Assembly: GCA_963740555.1 (NCBI GenBank)
Contig: CAVUES010000003.1
Span: 186,001-250,000, forward strand
Length of the DNA: 64,000 bases
Source of the DNA: Mayfieldus sp963740555
GTDB lineage: Bacteria; Actinomycetota; Thermoleophilia; Solirubrobacterales; 70-9
Direction of reading: 5' to 3'
Position 1 is the first letter of the stretch, and every line of letters begins with the position of its first letter. Under the pieces are notes generated by a model. It was given only the letters and a program-made list of their open reading frames with translations. It did not search any database and had not been told where the DNA came from. Shown here one piece after another: positions 31,801 through 40,521 of the stretch. Position numbers and translations under genes: made by a program.

Positions 31801-33978
31801 CTATCCCTCGGTCGGCTCGGGCACGGCCTGCGAAGGCGCGACCCGGAGCACGCGCGCGGGCCAGCTCGGAAGCCACCAGTTCCAGCGCCCCATCAGGCGC
31901 ATGATCGAGGGCACGAGCAGGGCCCTGATCACCGTGGCGTCGAAGATGATCCCGGCCGCGAGGGCGATCCCGAACTGCTTGATGTCGACTCCGGGTCCGG
32001 TGGACATCGAGAAGAAGGCGAACATCAGCACCAGCGCCGCGCTCGTCACAAGCTTGCCGGTCCGCATCAGGCCGAGCTGGATCGCGTCCGGGGTGCGGCC
32101 TGTCTCGTCGTAGGCCTCGCGCATGCGGGTGAGCATGAAGACCTCGTAGTCCATCGAGAGGCCGAACAGGAACGCGAAGACCATCAGCGGGATCCAGGAT
32201 TGGATCGCCCCCGTGGCGTCGACCCCCCAGATCGCCTTCGCCCCGTGGCCCTCCTGGAAGATGAAGACGACGATCCCATAGGCGGCGCCCAGTGAGATGA
32301 GGTTGAGGATCACGGCCTTCAACGGCAGCAGCAGCGACCGGAACGCGCGCGCCAGCAGCAGGAAGGTGAGGACGATCACGAAAGCGAGGACGTAGGGGAA
32401 GTTCCCGTACACGGCGTGCACGAAGTCGCGGTTCTCAGGCGCTGCCCCGCCCAGCGCCAGCTTCACCGAATGGTCGACCTGGGCCTGGGTGGCGGGCAGG
32501 ACGTTGCCCTTGAGGTCGGAGATCGTGCCTCGCGAGGCCTTGCTCTCGGCGTCGACGCTGGAGAATGCCTCCACCAGGGCGTTGCCGTGGCCTCGCCACC
32601 CAGGAGTGTTGGGGGCGACCGCGGCCGAGATGCCGGGTGTCTTATCGAGGTCAGAGACAACGGCACTGAGGTTCTGCTGCGTCGGGTTGTTCTCGGCGAG
32701 GACGACGTAGGGCTCCAGGACTCCCGGCGTGATCTGGGCTGCAGTGAGTGCGTCGCGGCCGTCGATCGCGTCACCGGATCCCGGCAGGTCCTTGGCCTGC
32801 GCCTGGGCCGGGTTGAGTTTCGAGGCCGGGACCAGCAGGGCGGCGACGATCAGCAGGCCGGTTCCCGCAGTCACCACCGGGCGCCGGATCACGGTCCCCG
32901 CCCAGCGGCCCCAGAACCCCTCGTCGACGTACTCGCCGGCGTGGAAGCGCTTGGGGAGCAAGCGGACCTTGTTGATCCGTTCGCCGAGCAGCGACAGCAG
33001 CGCCGGCAGCAGCGTGATCGAGGCGAGCACCGAGACAGCCGGGATCAGCATTCCTCCGATCCCGATCGCGCGGATGAAAGGCAGCGGCAGGATGATCATG
33101 CTCAGCAGCCCGATCGCGACGGTCGAGCCGGAGACCACGACCGAGCGGCCGGCGCGGCGCATCATGTTCGCGATCGCCTCCTCGACCTCCTCACCCTTCG
33201 CCAGCTCCTCGCGGAAGCGGAAGATCATCAGCAGCGAGTAGTCGATCGCCACCCCGAGCCCGACGAGCGCGATCAGGAACTGGACGATCACCGAGACGTC
33301 GGTGAGGTAGGTGACCAGCCAGATCACCCCGAAGGTGGTCAGGATCGAGCTGGCTGCCACCGCCAGCGGCATCAGCACCGCCGGCAGGGTGCCGAAGACG
33401 AACAGCAGGACCAGCAGGGCGCCAACGGTGCCAAGCAGGATCTCGACCGCGAGGCTAGGGCCGTTGCCGCCGCCGCTGGCCGTGTTGAGCGGCTCGATAC
33501 CGGTCAGATGGGCTGTGACGCCGGTGGGGGCAGCCTGCTTGATCGCCGAGCGGACCCTGGGGATCGCGCCAGAGGTGCTGAATTTCGGCAAGCCGGGGGG
33601 ATAGATCTCGGCGAAGGTGGTGTGACGGTCGGGCGAGACGTATGCGTTGCTGCCGGTCGAGTAGAAGGAGCTGACGCGCGAGCCCCGGTCCGCCTTCTGC
33701 CCGGCGGCGATCGCCTTGGCGATCGCGGGGTCCTTGGTCACGTCGCCATTCGAGTGAAAGACCGCGACAAGCGGCACCTGGGCCCCGGTTCCGAGGCTGT
33801 GCAGGGCCCGCTGGTTCGCCTCGTAGGCCGAGTAGCCGGGGATCGAGAAGTTCTCCTGCCAGCGGTTGGAGACCTGACCGGCGCCGATCATCCCGAAGAT
33901 CACCAGGCCGACCCAGGCCGCGATCACCAGGCGGCGCCGGCGAACCACGAAGTGGCCCAGCCGCTCCATCGTGCTCAT
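31801..33978 (-). CDS. MMPL-family (RND superfamily) transporter
   Basis: A 725-aa protein with the same layout as the exporter at 23951: TM1, large loop, TM2-6 (about 180-340), TM7, second loop, and last TM block. GVAIDYSLLMIFRFREE and GLSMDYEVFMLTRMRE hold the conserved Asp-Tyr pairs. In this neighbourhood (thiolase, acyl-CoA dehydrogenases, 3-hydroxyacyl-CoA dehydrogenase) a lipid substrate is a reasonable inference. The ATG at 33978 is preferred over a TTG at 34008; AGGCAGG lies upstream and a TATAAG box is at 34023-34028. Confidence 0.92.
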   Translation of the reverse strand: MSTMERLGHFVVRRRRLVIAAWVGLVIFGMIGAGQVSNRWQENFSIPGYSAYEANQRALHSLGTGAQVPLVAVFHSNGDVTKDPAIAKAIAAGQKADRGSRVSSFYSTGSNAYVSPDRHTTFAEIYPPGLPKFSTSGAIPRVRSAIKQAAPTGVTAHLTGIEPLNTASGGGNGPSLAVEILLGTVGALLVLLFVFGTLPAVLMPLAVAASSILTTFGVIWLVTYLTDVSVIVQFLIALVGLGVAIDYSLLMIFRFREELAKGEEVEEAIANMMRRAGRSVVVSGSTVAIGLLSMIILPLPFIRAIGIGGMLIPAVSVLASITLLPALLSLLGERINKVRLLPKRFHAGEYVDEGFWGRWAGTVIRRPVVTAGTGLLIVAALLVPASKLNPAQAQAKDLPGSGDAIDGRDALTAAQITPGVLEPYVVLAENNPTQQNLSAVVSDLDKTPGISAAVAPNTPGWRGHGNALVEAFSSVDAESKASRGTISDLKGNVLPATQAQVDHSVKLALGGAAPENRDFVHAVYGNFPYVLAFVIVLTFLLLARAFRSLLLPLKAVILNLISLGAAYGIVVFIFQEGHGAKAIWGVDATGAIQSWIPLMVFAFLFGLSMDYEVFMLTRMREAYDETGRTPDAIQLGLMRTGKLVTSAALVLMFAFFSMSTGPGVDIKQFGIALAAGIIFDATVIRALLVPSIMRLMGRWNWWLPSWPARVLRVAPSQAVPEPTEG

Positions 33979-34079
33979 CGAGAGCCTGCCTCTGTTGAGC
34001 CCCGCCAAACGCTCACCAATCCCTTATAGCGAACCGCATGCACCGGCCGTTAGTCCGATCGTGATAACAACCCATCCGC

Positions 34080-34907
34080 GTGAACTCCACGGAGGGGTAC
34101 AAGCACCCAGCGATCGCGGGGAGCGGAACAATCGCCACGGGCCTGGCGGCGACCGCGACCGCGACTGGCAGGACGCTGCTGCTGGCGCGCAGCGACGCGT
34201 CGGCCTGGCGGGCGGAGGAGAAAGCGACGGCGGCCTGCGCGAAGATCGAGGGCGCCGACGCCAGCCGGCTCAAGGTGACCACCGAGCCCGCCGACCTGGC
34301 CGATTGCGACATCGTCGTCGAGGCCGTGATCGAGGACCCCGAGATCAAGGGCGAGTTGCTCTCCACGCTCGGCGAGTCCGCGCCCGACGCCGACCTGGCG
34401 ACGACGACATCCTCGCTGTCTGTCGGCGAGATCGGCAAGCGCAGCGGCCATGGCGACCGCTTCTTCGGCCTTCACGTCTTCAACCCGGTGCCGCGGATGA
34501 AGCTGGTCGAGCTGTGCTTTCCCGAGGGCGTGAACGACGGGGTGCGCGACCGCGCCCTCGCCTGGTGCGGGGCACTCGGCAAGACCGCGGTCGAGGTTCC
34601 CGACCAGGCCGGGTTCGTCGTCAATCGACTGCTCTTCCCTTTCCTCTTCGATGCCGTGCGGATGCTCGAGCGAACCGGCATGGAGCCCGGTGAGGTCGAC
34701 TCCTGCATGTCCCTCGGCGCCGGGCACCCGATGGGGCCGCTGGCGCTGCTCGACTTCGTCGGGCTTGACGTCGCCGAGGCGATCGGTGACGCGCTGCACG
34801 CCGACTCCGACGAGCCCGCCCACAAGCCGCCCGGCCTGATGGTCGAGATGGTCGGCGAGGGAAAGCTCGGCAGGAAATCGGGCGCCGGCTTCTACGACTA
34901 CGGCTAG
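34080..34907 (+). CDS. 3-hydroxyacyl-CoA (3-hydroxybutyryl-CoA) dehydrogenase
   Basis: A 275-aa NAD-dependent dehydrogenase of the HAD/FadB-like family. The nucleotide loop is the variant GSGTIATGLAATATATG. EAVIEDPEIKGELL, the catalytic His in FGLHVFNPVPRMKLVE and GFVVNRLLFPFL with GHPMGPLALLDFVGLDV are family features. It converts 3-hydroxyacyl-CoA to 3-oxoacyl-CoA, completing with the thiolase the last two steps of beta-oxidation. The GTG at 34080 is the first initiator before the nucleotide loop. Divergent from the MMPL transporter. Confidence 0.9.
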   Translation: MNSTEGYKHPAIAGSGTIATGLAATATATGRTLLLARSDASAWRAEEKATAACAKIEGADASRLKVTTEPADLADCDIVVEAVIEDPEIKGELLSTLGESAPDADLATTTSSLSVGEIGKRSGHGDRFFGLHVFNPVPRMKLVELCFPEGVNDGVRDRALAWCGALGKTAVEVPDQAGFVVNRLLFPFLFDAVRMLERTGMEPGEVDSCMSLGAGHPMGPLALLDFVGLDVAEAIGDALHADSDEPAHKPPGLMVEMVGEGKLGRKSGAGFYDYG

Positions 34908-34934
34908 TCGGCTGCAAACCTTCGCAATCACCCG

Positions 34935-36521
34935 GTGAGCGATCTGCAGATCGTCATAGCTGCGCTGTTCGTATCGGCCGCGGGCCTGAACGCGCTCGCG
35001 AACTGGCTCGAGGTGCCGTACCCAATCCCGCTGGTGCTCGGCGGGCTGGTCCTGGGGCTGATCCCGGGGATCCCGGACATCCACCTCAACCCGGACCTCG
35101 TCCTGCTCGTCTTCCTGCCGCCGCTTCTGTATGCGTCTGCGTTCTTCGCCGACCTGCGCAGCCTGCGGGCGGACGCTCGGGTGATCACGATCAACGCGAT
35201 CGGGATGACTCTGGCGACCGCCGCGGTCGTCGGGGTGATCGCGCACCAGATGATCGGCCTGCCATGGGCGATCTCCTTTGCCCTCGGCGCGATCGTCTCG
35301 CCAACCGACCCGGCTGCCGCGACAGCGGTGATGCGGCGGGTCGGCGCGCCGCGGCGGATCGTCAACGTCCTCGAGGGCGAGAGCCTCGTCAACGACGCCA
35401 CGGCGCTGGTCTTCTACAAGGTCGCGGTAGCGGTCGCGATCGGAGAGAGCGTGTCCGCCGGGCACACGGTGCTCACCTTCTTCGGCGACGTTGCCGGCGG
35501 CGTGGCGATAGGGATCGCGGTCGGCTGGGTGATCGCCGAGATCCGCAAGCGAATCACCGACGTCAACACCGAGCTGACGATCTCGCTCTTCAGCGCCTAC
35601 GGGGCTTTCGTCCCCGCCGACCAGCTCGGCTTCTCGGGCGTCCTCGCCGTGGTCGCGTGCGGTCTCGTCCTCGGCTTCAGAGCCCCGGAGATCGCCTCAC
35701 CCGAGAGCCGGATGCAGGGGTACGCGATGTGGTCGATCCTCACCTTCCTGCTCAACGCGACGCTGTTCATCCTGATCGGCCTACAGCTTCCGATCATCGT
35801 CGACGGCCTCAGCGGACGGACGGCCGGCGAGGTGGTCGGCTATGCGGCGGCGGTCTGCGCGGCCGTGATTGCGATGCGCTTCATCTGGATCAATGTGACG
35901 ACCGTAGTCATCAGGACGCTCGACCGGCGGCCCTCCCAGCGAGCGCGGCGCTCCACTTGGCAGGTGCGGGTGTTGAGCGGCTGGTCGGGGATGCGCGGCG
36001 CCGTCTCGCTGGCGGCGGCGCTGGCCCTCCCCCTGCACACCCACTCCGGTGCCCCGTTGCCGGGCCGGGCGCTGATCCAGTTCATCACCTTCGCGCTGAT
36101 CCTGGTCACGGTGGTTGGAGAGGGCCTCACGCTTCCTTGGCTGATCCGCCGCCTCGGCCTGGTCGAGGACGGGACCGAGGAGGAGAACGAGGAGATCCGT
36201 GCCCGGCTGGTGATCGCGCGGGCGGCGATCGAGCGGGTCGACGAGCTGGAGGCCGAGGAATGGACCCGTGAGGGGACGATCGAACGAGTCCGCAGGCTCT
36301 ACGAGTTCCGCCAGCGACGCTTCAAGATCCGCGCCGGGAAGATCGAGGACGAGGACGGCCTCGAGGAGGGCTCGCTCGCCTACCAGCGGCTGATGCACGA
36401 GATCTACGCGGTCCAGCGCCGCGAGCTGGTCCGGTTACGGAACAGCCGTGAGATCTCCAGCGAGGTGATGCGCCGCGTCGAACGCGAGCTGGACCTCGAG
36501 GAGTCGCGGCTGGAGGTCTAG
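34935..36521 (+). CDS. Na+/H+ antiporter, CPA1 family (NhaP-like)
   Basis: A 528-aa membrane protein. Twelve or so transmembrane helices fill residues 1-400. SPTDPAAATAVMRRVGAPRRIVNVLEGESLVNDATALV contains the conserved TDP and ND motifs of the ion-binding site. A charged cytoplasmic tail of about 110 residues (EEENEEIRARLVIARAAIERVDELE) follows. It exchanges protons for Na+ or K+. The GTG at 34935 begins 27 bp after the dehydrogenase stop; no ribosome site is clear. Confidence 0.93.
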   Translation: MSDLQIVIAALFVSAAGLNALANWLEVPYPIPLVLGGLVLGLIPGIPDIHLNPDLVLLVFLPPLLYASAFFADLRSLRADARVITINAIGMTLATAAVVGVIAHQMIGLPWAISFALGAIVSPTDPAAATAVMRRVGAPRRIVNVLEGESLVNDATALVFYKVAVAVAIGESVSAGHTVLTFFGDVAGGVAIGIAVGWVIAEIRKRITDVNTELTISLFSAYGAFVPADQLGFSGVLAVVACGLVLGFRAPEIASPESRMQGYAMWSILTFLLNATLFILIGLQLPIIVDGLSGRTAGEVVGYAAAVCAAVIAMRFIWINVTTVVIRTLDRRPSQRARRSTWQVRVLSGWSGMRGAVSLAAALALPLHTHSGAPLPGRALIQFITFALILVTVVGEGLTLPWLIRRLGLVEDGTEEENEEIRARLVIARAAIERVDELEAEEWTREGTIERVRRLYEFRQRRFKIRAGKIEDEDGLEEGSLAYQRLMHEIYAVQRRELVRLRNSREISSEVMRRVERELDLEESRLEV

Positions 36522-36539
36522 GGGCGTCGCCGTCTAGTT

Positions 36540-36632
36540 GAGGCCGCGAAAACCAAGCAGTTCGGTGGATGTCGCGCTGCGCGCTCGCACCGCTCCCTTC
36601 GGTCGCTGAATGCGACGGTTTGCAGCGGCCTC
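36540..36632. other. Nested inverted-repeat element in a convergent gap
   Basis: In the 113-bp gap between the antiporter and a minus-strand gene, GAGGCCGC (36540-36547) pairs with GCGGCCTC (36625-36632), AAACC (36550-36554) with GGTTT (36617-36621), and GTCGC (36571-36575) with GCGAC (36612-36616). The stems are nested with short internal loops. It could be a bidirectional terminator or a structured RNA. Confidence 0.5.
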
Positions 36633-36634
36633 GC

Positions 36635-36880
36635 TCAGTCGGCGATAGCTCTGCGGCGGCGACCGCTGAGGTCCCAGATCACGTCCGCCTCCGAGATGCC
36701 CTGGTGGCGTGCCACCTCGGCGACCTCGTCCCACGGCAGCTCGGCTTCCGGAAGCTCGTCCCAACGGGCGAGGTCGAGGCCCTCCAGGGCACCCTGAAGA
36801 GCTGGACCGAGATGCTGTTCGGAGCGCAGGAGCGCCCTCAATACCTCGAGCTGCTTATCGGTCAACCGAACGACCCACAT
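36635..36880 (-). CDS. Hypothetical 81-aa protein
   Basis: An 81-aa soluble, mostly helical protein (LTDKQLEVLRALL, then LARWDELPEAELPWDEVAEVARHQGISEADVIWDL). The first half may be a short helix-turn-helix, but no family is recognised. The ATG at 36880 has a good GGAGG site, which argues that it is a real gene. Downstream of it is the nested inverted-repeat element; upstream is the CNNM-type gene on the same strand. Confidence 0.6.
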   Translation of the reverse strand: MWVVRLTDKQLEVLRALLRSEQHLGPALQGALEGLDLARWDELPEAELPWDEVAEVARHQGISEADVIWDLSGRRRRAIAD

Positions 36881-36958
36881 GGTGCCTCCGGGAGGTGGAA
36901 GGTCGGGTCGGAGCGGCAGGCTATGGACAAAGGCGGACAGAACGCAAAACGCCTGGAC

Positions 36959-38284
36959 CTAACCGCTTTCCGCGGTCTGGCGCCTGCTTTCCGCGCCCCT
37001 GATCCGAACCGCCTCTATGCGGTTCTCGCGCACGGATTCGACCCTGATCCGGTAGCCGTCCGCGGTGATCGAGTCGCCGCGCTTGGGCAGCCGGCCGAGC
37101 TCGGCGAACACGTAGCCACCGATCGAGTTGTAGGCGTCGGTCTCGACCGGGAGCTCGATCCCCGCGTCCTCCAGGTCGCCGAGCGATACGTGACCGCGCA
37201 CGAACCACTCTCCGTTGCTGAGCTTGCGCAGGTCGCCGGCCCGTGGGTCGGTCTCGTCCTCGATCTCCCCCACCACCTCCTCGAGGATGTCCTCGACGCT
37301 GACGATGCCGATCGTTCGCCCGTACTCGTCGACCACGACGGAGATCGAGGTTCGTTGTCGCTGCAGGTCCTGCAGCAGGTCGTCCAGGGGCACCGTCTCG
37401 GGGATGATCAGCGCGTCGCGGACGACCGGCTCGATCGGGGAGTCGGGCCCTTCGTCCATGTAGAGGCGGGCGAGCCGGTTGTTGTGGACGATCCCCTTGA
37501 TGCGGTCCGGGTTGTCGTCCTCGGTGACGACCAGGCGCGTATGTCCGGAGGTGACGCAGCGGCGCAGCGCCGTCTCCACGGTCTCCGAGGCATCAACGGT
37601 GACGACCGCCGGGATCGGCGTCATCACCTCACGGGCCTCCTGCTCGTGCAGGTGAAAGACACCGGTCAGCATCCCCGCCTCGCCGGGGTCGAGCGAGTCG
37701 CCCGTTCTCGACCTCACCGACTGCGCGATCAGCACCCTGATGTCCTCCTCCGAGGTCGCGTCCTCGCCCAGCGTGTCGGCTCGTACGCCAAACAACCGCA
37801 CGACCTTGGTGGCAACGGCGGTGAGGGCGACCGCGAACGGCGCGCTGATCGCCCGGAACGCACCCAGCGGACGGGCGAGACGCCGGGCGGAGCCCTCGGT
37901 GTGCGCGATCGCAAGCAATTTCGGGACCAGCTCGCCGAACGAGATGTGGATCGAGGTGACGAACAGAAACGCCAGCGCCACCGCGATCGTCGCCGCGACC
38001 GCGTCCGAGAAGGTCCCGAAAGCGGGCTTGAGCAGGTGTGCCAGCGAGGGCTCGCCGAGGAAGCCGATCCCGATCGAGCACAGCGTGATGCCCACCTGGC
38101 AGGCGGCGATGTACTCCGACAGGTGGTCGACCTGGTCGAGCGCCTGCTCGGCGCCGCGCTGGCCTTCCTTGGCCATCGCCTCCAACCGCCCCTTGCGCGA
38201 GCGAACGAGACCGATCTCCGCCGCCACGAAGAGCCCGTTGAGCACAACTAGCAGGAGCAGCAGCACGAGCAGGACAGCGGTCAT
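36959..38284 (-). CDS. CNNM/CorC-HlyC-type membrane protein (DUF21 + CBS pair)
   Basis: A 441-aa protein: DUF21 transmembrane domain with an N-terminal Leu-rich helix (about 1-195; GITLCSIGIGFLGEPSLA, then HISFGELVPKLLAI), two CBS domains (about 215-340; PIPAVVTVDASETVETALRR; TSISVVVDEYGRTIGIVSVEDILEEVVGEI), and a C-terminal CorC/HlyC transporter-associated domain. Proteins of this family are linked to Mg2+ homeostasis; the old label hemolysin is misleading. The start has GGGAGG upstream. The 148-bp gap to 38433 shows no other gene. Confidence 0.92.
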   Translation of the reverse strand: MTAVLLVLLLLLVVLNGLFVAAEIGLVRSRKGRLEAMAKEGQRGAEQALDQVDHLSEYIAACQVGITLCSIGIGFLGEPSLAHLLKPAFGTFSDAVAATIAVALAFLFVTSIHISFGELVPKLLAIAHTEGSARRLARPLGAFRAISAPFAVALTAVATKVVRLFGVRADTLGEDATSEEDIRVLIAQSVRSRTGDSLDPGEAGMLTGVFHLHEQEAREVMTPIPAVVTVDASETVETALRRCVTSGHTRLVVTEDDNPDRIKGIVHNNRLARLYMDEGPDSPIEPVVRDALIIPETVPLDDLLQDLQRQRTSISVVVDEYGRTIGIVSVEDILEEVVGEIEDETDPRAGDLRKLSNGEWFVRGHVSLGDLEDAGIELPVETDAYNSIGGYVFAELGRLPKRGDSITADGYRIRVESVRENRIEAVRIRGAESRRQTAESG

Positions 38285-38432
38285 TCGTGTCCTCCCGTGC
38301 GGGGCCTCGGCGGGCGGCTATGAGACTGGGTACTTCGCGGGCGGTCGTCGTCTTCTGCCATCGGCGACCCACGGAAAGATACTCCGCGCCGGCGGCGTTG
38401 CAGGCGGTCCCGGCCCGATGGCGGGCGATCGT

Positions 38433-38732
38433 TCAGCGCAGCGCGTCGATCTTCTTCGCCAGCTCGAAGTCGCTCTCGGTGAGGCCACCCTGCGCGTGGT
38501 TGGTGATCGTGACCTTGACCTTGTCCCAGGAGAGCTCCAGGTCCGGGTGGTGGCCCATGCCCTCGGCCGGCTCGACGAGCTTGTCGACGAACTTCACCGA
38601 GCCGACGAAATCGCCGTTCTCGTAGGTCTTTGCGATCGCGTCGCCCTCGCGGCTCCACCCATCGATGTTGCCGAGCCGCTGCTCGATCTCCGAGTCTGAG
38701 AGAAGTCCCTGCGAATCTGGGTCAAGTGCCAT
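38433..38732 (-). CDS. Pterin-4a-carbinolamine dehydratase
   Basis: A 99-aa protein of the PCD/DCoH family. The active-site motif EGMGHHPDLELSWDKV, with its His-His-Pro, and the C-terminal TNHAQGGLTESDFELAKKID are typical. It dehydrates 4a-hydroxytetrahydropterin, regenerating the cofactor of aromatic amino-acid hydroxylases, but no such hydroxylase is in the window. The ATG at 38732 has a GGAGG site inside the 12-bp gap shared with the divergent BtuF-like gene. Confidence 0.93.
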   Translation of the reverse strand: MALDPDSQGLLSDSEIEQRLGNIDGWSREGDAIAKTYENGDFVGSVKFVDKLVEPAEGMGHHPDLELSWDKVKVTITNHAQGGLTESDFELAKKIDALR

Positions 38733-38744
38733 AGTGACCTCCGC

Positions 38745-39656
38745 GTGCGTATTGCGAGCCTTGTTCCCTCCTCCACCGAGATGCTATTCGCCCTCGGGCT
38801 GGGCGACAGCGTCGTCGCCGTCACACACGAGTGCGACTTCCCCGCCGAGGCGGCGCGCAAACCGCACCTGACCCGGACCGTGATCCCCGGAGGGCTGTCG
38901 GCGGGTGAGATCGACGCCGAGGTGAAGCGGGTGACCGGAGAGGGCCGGGCGCTCTACGAGCTCGACCAGGAGCGACTCGCCGAGCTCGCCCCCGATCTGA
39001 TCGTCACCCAGGCCGTCTGCGAGGTCTGCGCGGTCTCCTACGACGACGTGGTCGCCGTCGCGGCGCGTCTTCGGTCGCGACCGGACGTGATCTCACTCGA
39101 CCCGTCCACCCTCGCCGAGGTGCTCGCCGACGTCGAGCGGCTCGCCGAGGCGGCCGAGGTGCCGGAGGCGGGTCGCGAGCTGCGCTCCGGCCTCGAAGCG
39201 AGGCTGGCGGCAATTCGTGAACGAGTCGCCGGGGCGCCGCGTCCAACGGTGCTGGCGCTCGAGTGGCTGGATCCCCCGTTTCTGGGCGGGCACTGGGTGC
39301 CGGAGATGATTGCGGCCGCCGGCGGCGAGGCATTGTTGACGGAGGCCGGCGAGAAGTCGCGCGAAGTGGAGTGGCCAGACCTGGACGGCCTTCGGCCCGA
39401 GGTCGTGGTCGCGATGCCCTGCGGCTACTACGTCGACGAGTCGAGTCGCCAAACCGCGCCACACCTGGGCCGGCTCCGGGCGATGGGGGACCCGCGAATT
39501 TGGGCTGTCGACGCCGCCTCCTTCTTTTCGCGCCCGGGTCCCCGCCTCGTCGACGGCGTCGAGCTGCTCGTCCACCTGCTGCACCCGGATCTCGCCGACG
39601 CACCAGAGGGGATCGGCTTCGAGCCCTTCGACCTCTCGGCGCCGGCGCCCAGCTAG
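38745..39656 (+). CDS. BtuF/FepB-like periplasmic-binding-fold protein without a signal peptide
   Basis: A 303-aa protein of the class III substrate-binding fold. RIASLVPSSTEMLFALGLGDSVVAVTHECDFP and ELAPDLIVTQAVCEVCAVSYDDV are typical of cobalamin-binding proteins. The chain starts directly with the first beta strand, so no signal peptide or lipobox is present, and no ABC permease or ATPase is nearby. It is probably cytoplasmic; a corrinoid or other ligand is an inference. The GTG at 38745 is 12 bp from the divergent PCD gene. The stop overlaps the rhomboid gene by 4 bp (CTAG). Confidence 0.83.
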   Translation: MRIASLVPSSTEMLFALGLGDSVVAVTHECDFPAEAARKPHLTRTVIPGGLSAGEIDAEVKRVTGEGRALYELDQERLAELAPDLIVTQAVCEVCAVSYDDVVAVAARLRSRPDVISLDPSTLAEVLADVERLAEAAEVPEAGRELRSGLEARLAAIRERVAGAPRPTVLALEWLDPPFLGGHWVPEMIAAAGGEALLTEAGEKSREVEWPDLDGLRPEVVVAMPCGYYVDESSRQTAPHLGRLRAMGDPRIWAVDAASFFSRPGPRLVDGVELLVHLLHPDLADAPEGIGFEPFDLSAPAPS

Positions 39657-40468
39657 GCCAGCGCCACGCCCGCCACCGCGGCGGCGACCCCGAGCAGGGT
39701 CATCGCGGCCACCTCGACCGGGACCCGGTTAGGCCCCAGGATCTCGCGGTCGCCGGCGAGGATCAGCAGCCCGCAGAGGACTCCCGCCCCGGCTCCGAAG
39801 AGGTGGGCACCGATTGCGATCCCCGGGATGCCGAAAGTGAGCGCCAGGTTGATCACCAGCAGGAATCCGAGTTGCGTGGCGATCGATTCCAGCCGGCGTC
39901 CTCGGGCGATCACGAAGGCGGCTGCGAAGAGGCCGAAGATCGCGCCCGAAGCGCCAACCGCCGGCGTCTGGGGCTCGAGCAGGACGACACCCAGCGAGCC
40001 TGCGAATAGCGACGCGAAATACATGGCGATGAACCGCGTTCTGCCGAACGCCGGCTCGAGCAGCTGCCCGAGGATGTAGAGCGCGTACATGTTGAAGGCG
40101 ATGTGCAACAGGCCGGCGTGCAGGAAGCCGCCGGTCAGCAGGCGGTACCACTCGCCGTCGGCGATCTTGGGCGCGAAGACGCTGAAGTTGTCGATCACGT
40201 TGCCCCCGCCGTTCAATCCTCCGCTGCCTGCCCCCAGCTCAATCAGGAAGACGATCACGTTGATGGCGATCAGGACCGTTGTCACCGGGGTCCCGCCGGC
40301 GCGACCAAACGCCGCCGCACCAGTCTTCACCTTTGTCCTCTCGCGGGCGCACTCCGGACACCGCATTCCGACTGGGGTCGTGGTCATGCAGTCGGGGCAG
40401 ATCGGACGCCCGCAATTCGAGCACGAGACGCCGGTCTCGCGATCCGGATGGCGGTAGCAGGTCTCCAT
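39653..40468 (-). CDS. Rhomboid intramembrane serine protease with N-terminal zinc finger
   Basis: A 271-aa protein. Residues 4-40 hold a B-box-like zinc finger (Cys16/Cys19, Cys24/Cys27 and Cys37/Cys40 among the ligands). The rhomboid domain follows with HAGLLHIAFNMYALY, the nucleophile Ser174 in GASGAIFG and the catalytic His222 in GAHLFGAGAG. Six membrane helices are visible. It cuts membrane proteins near their transmembrane segments. It lies 49 bp downstream of the RskA-like anti-sigma gene on the same strand, which makes it a candidate for processing that protein. Confidence 0.92.
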   Translation of the reverse strand: METCYRHPDRETGVSCSNCGRPICPDCMTTTPVGMRCPECARERTKVKTGAAAFGRAGGTPVTTVLIAINVIVFLIELGAGSGGLNGGGNVIDNFSVFAPKIADGEWYRLLTGGFLHAGLLHIAFNMYALYILGQLLEPAFGRTRFIAMYFASLFAGSLGVVLLEPQTPAVGASGAIFGLFAAAFVIARGRRLESIATQLGFLLVINLALTFGIPGIAIGAHLFGAGAGVLCGLLILAGDREILGPNRVPVEVAAMTLLGVAAAVAGVALA

Positions 40469-40505
40469 CGGCTTCGGGAGGCTACCGACGCCGCCTGAGC
40501 CACTC

Positions 40506-40521
40506 CTGAGGCAAGCCTCAG
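40506..40521. promoter_or_regulatory. 16-bp near-perfect palindrome at the end of the anti-sigma gene
   Basis: CTGAGGC-AA-GCCTCAG. The two-base centre makes an RNA hairpin poor, so a DNA-binding site is the better reading. It overlaps the anti-sigma stop codon and lies 38 bp upstream of the rhomboid start. Confidence 0.35.

Noticed and set aside
36534..36764. 76-aa minus-strand frame over the nested stem element
   Set aside because: It overlaps the better-supported 36635-36880 gene in another frame and has no ribosome site or recognised domain.
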